A DNA stretch of 64,000 nucleotides from CAYQLT01 sp964418425 (lineage in GTDB: Bacteria; Bacillota; Limnochordia; Limnochordales; Geochordaceae): contig CAYQLT010000006.1 in the NCBI GenBank assembly GCA_964418425.1, positions 36,578 to 100,577 of the forward strand, written 5' to 3'. A program made the position numbers and the translations under genes. The stretch's first letter is position 1. The number at the start of each line of letters is the position of its first letter. The notes below the pieces were generated by a model. That model was given only the letters and a program-made list of their open reading frames with translations. It searched no databases and was not told the DNA's origin. Of this stretch, positions 63,767 through 64,000 are shown one piece after another.

Positions 63767-63883
63767 CACCGGCCCGTCCCCCCATCTCCCGGGTCACCGT
63801 CTCGGGCTGTGACTCCGTTCACAGCATACCCGGTTCGGGTTACAGACAGGTGAACGGCCGATTAAGCTGGCGTTGCAAGCGGC

Positions 63884-63916
63884 CGGCCCGGCCCCTCACC
63901 CCGTGGGGCCGGGCCG
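63884..63916. terminator. 12-bp GC hairpin, probable terminator
   Basis: CGGCCCGGCCCC (63884-63895) and GGGGCCGGGCCG (63905-63916) pair perfectly across 9 nt, 22 nt downstream of the stop of the minus-strand gene at the right edge. There is no U-tract on the minus strand; a pyrimidine tract follows on the plus strand. Confidence 0.55.
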
Positions 63917-63937
63917 TTCCCTCTTGTGCCCGCCGGT

Positions 63938-64000
63938 TCAGGCCCCCAGGAGCCCCGGCTTTTCACTTGCCACCTGCGGGAGCCTGAACAGGTCGAGGCT
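63938..64000 (-). CDS. 3' end of an unidentified gene
   Basis: The last 20 codons plus TGA of a gene entering from the right: SLDLFRLPQVASEKPGLLGA. It is too short to identify; the coding call rests on the in-frame stop followed by a terminator-like hairpin. Confidence 0.4.
   Translation of the reverse strand, partial: SLDLFRLPQVASEKPGLLGA

Overview
The window is very GC-rich bacterial chromosome: densely packed genes, many GTG and TTG starts with clear Shine-Dalgarno sequences, and many 1-30 nt overlaps. The gene families point to a high-GC member of the Bacillota: DUF2600/YtpB terpene synthase, DUF402 protein, YetF, class II FBPase, LysM/M23 hydrolase, split B12 mutase. Three secreted proteins look envelope-related, two of them beta-rich and barrel-like and one Spy/CpxP-like. 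These would fit a diderm Bacillota such as Limnochordia, but that placement is an inference and was not checked by phylogeny. I see no insertion sequence, prophage, CRISPR array or rRNA.

Layout. 1-6.3 kb: the 3'-truncated hpt, a protein joining a degenerate cytidylate-kinase-like domain to a PD-(D/E)XK-like nuclease, a TPR protein, an XRE/TPR regulator with an apparent frameshift, and a zinc-ribbon membrane protein. 6.4-13.3 kb (minus): a probable seven-gene operon with an SDR, three tandem M42 aminopeptidase paralogues, a secreted beta-rich protein, an unknown protein and a HEAT-repeat protein. 13.4-19.7 kb (minus): malic enzyme, glutamate dehydrogenase, endonuclease IV, a metallophosphoesterase and an unknown protein. 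20-21 kb: a HAD-like remnant and a Spy/CpxP-like periplasmic protein.

21.2-32.1 kb (minus) is the most coherent block. Ten genes are packed in one direction: livG, acyl-CoA synthetase, livH, livM, livK, livF, mutase large subunit, mutase B12 subunit, cutA and moeA. The mutase carries the isobutyryl-CoA mutase signature (Phe80, Gln198) instead of the methylmalonyl-CoA mutase residues (Tyr, Arg). The set therefore reads as uptake of a branched substrate, CoA activation, and carbon-skeleton rearrangement of isobutyryl-CoA to n-butyryl-CoA.

32.3-40.7 kb: uridine kinase, Fe/Mn superoxide dismutase with a good promoter and terminator, a TetR regulator, a structured leader (possible c-di-GMP-type aptamer) before a LysM/M23 hydrolase, an aminotransferase, a YtpB-type terpene synthase, a soluble histidine kinase, a DUF402 protein and a CBS/ACT protein. 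40.7-52.3 kb: an Lhr-type giant helicase, a pterin dehydratase, an SDR lacking the usual catalytic motif, a PrxQ/BCP peroxiredoxin, a secreted barrel-like protein, a flavin reductase, and an XPB helicase with its helicase-associated partner. 52.5-59.3 kb: a UroD-family protein, two secreted proteins, a ChbG/YdjC deacetylase, folD and glpX. 59.5-64 kb: tRNA-Arg(CCG), YetF, a P1B-4-type metal ATPase whose 3' end runs into tRNA-Gly(CCC), tRNA-Thr(CGT) and tRNA-Val(CAC) under one strong promoter, two very small genes, and the 3' end of an unidentified gene.
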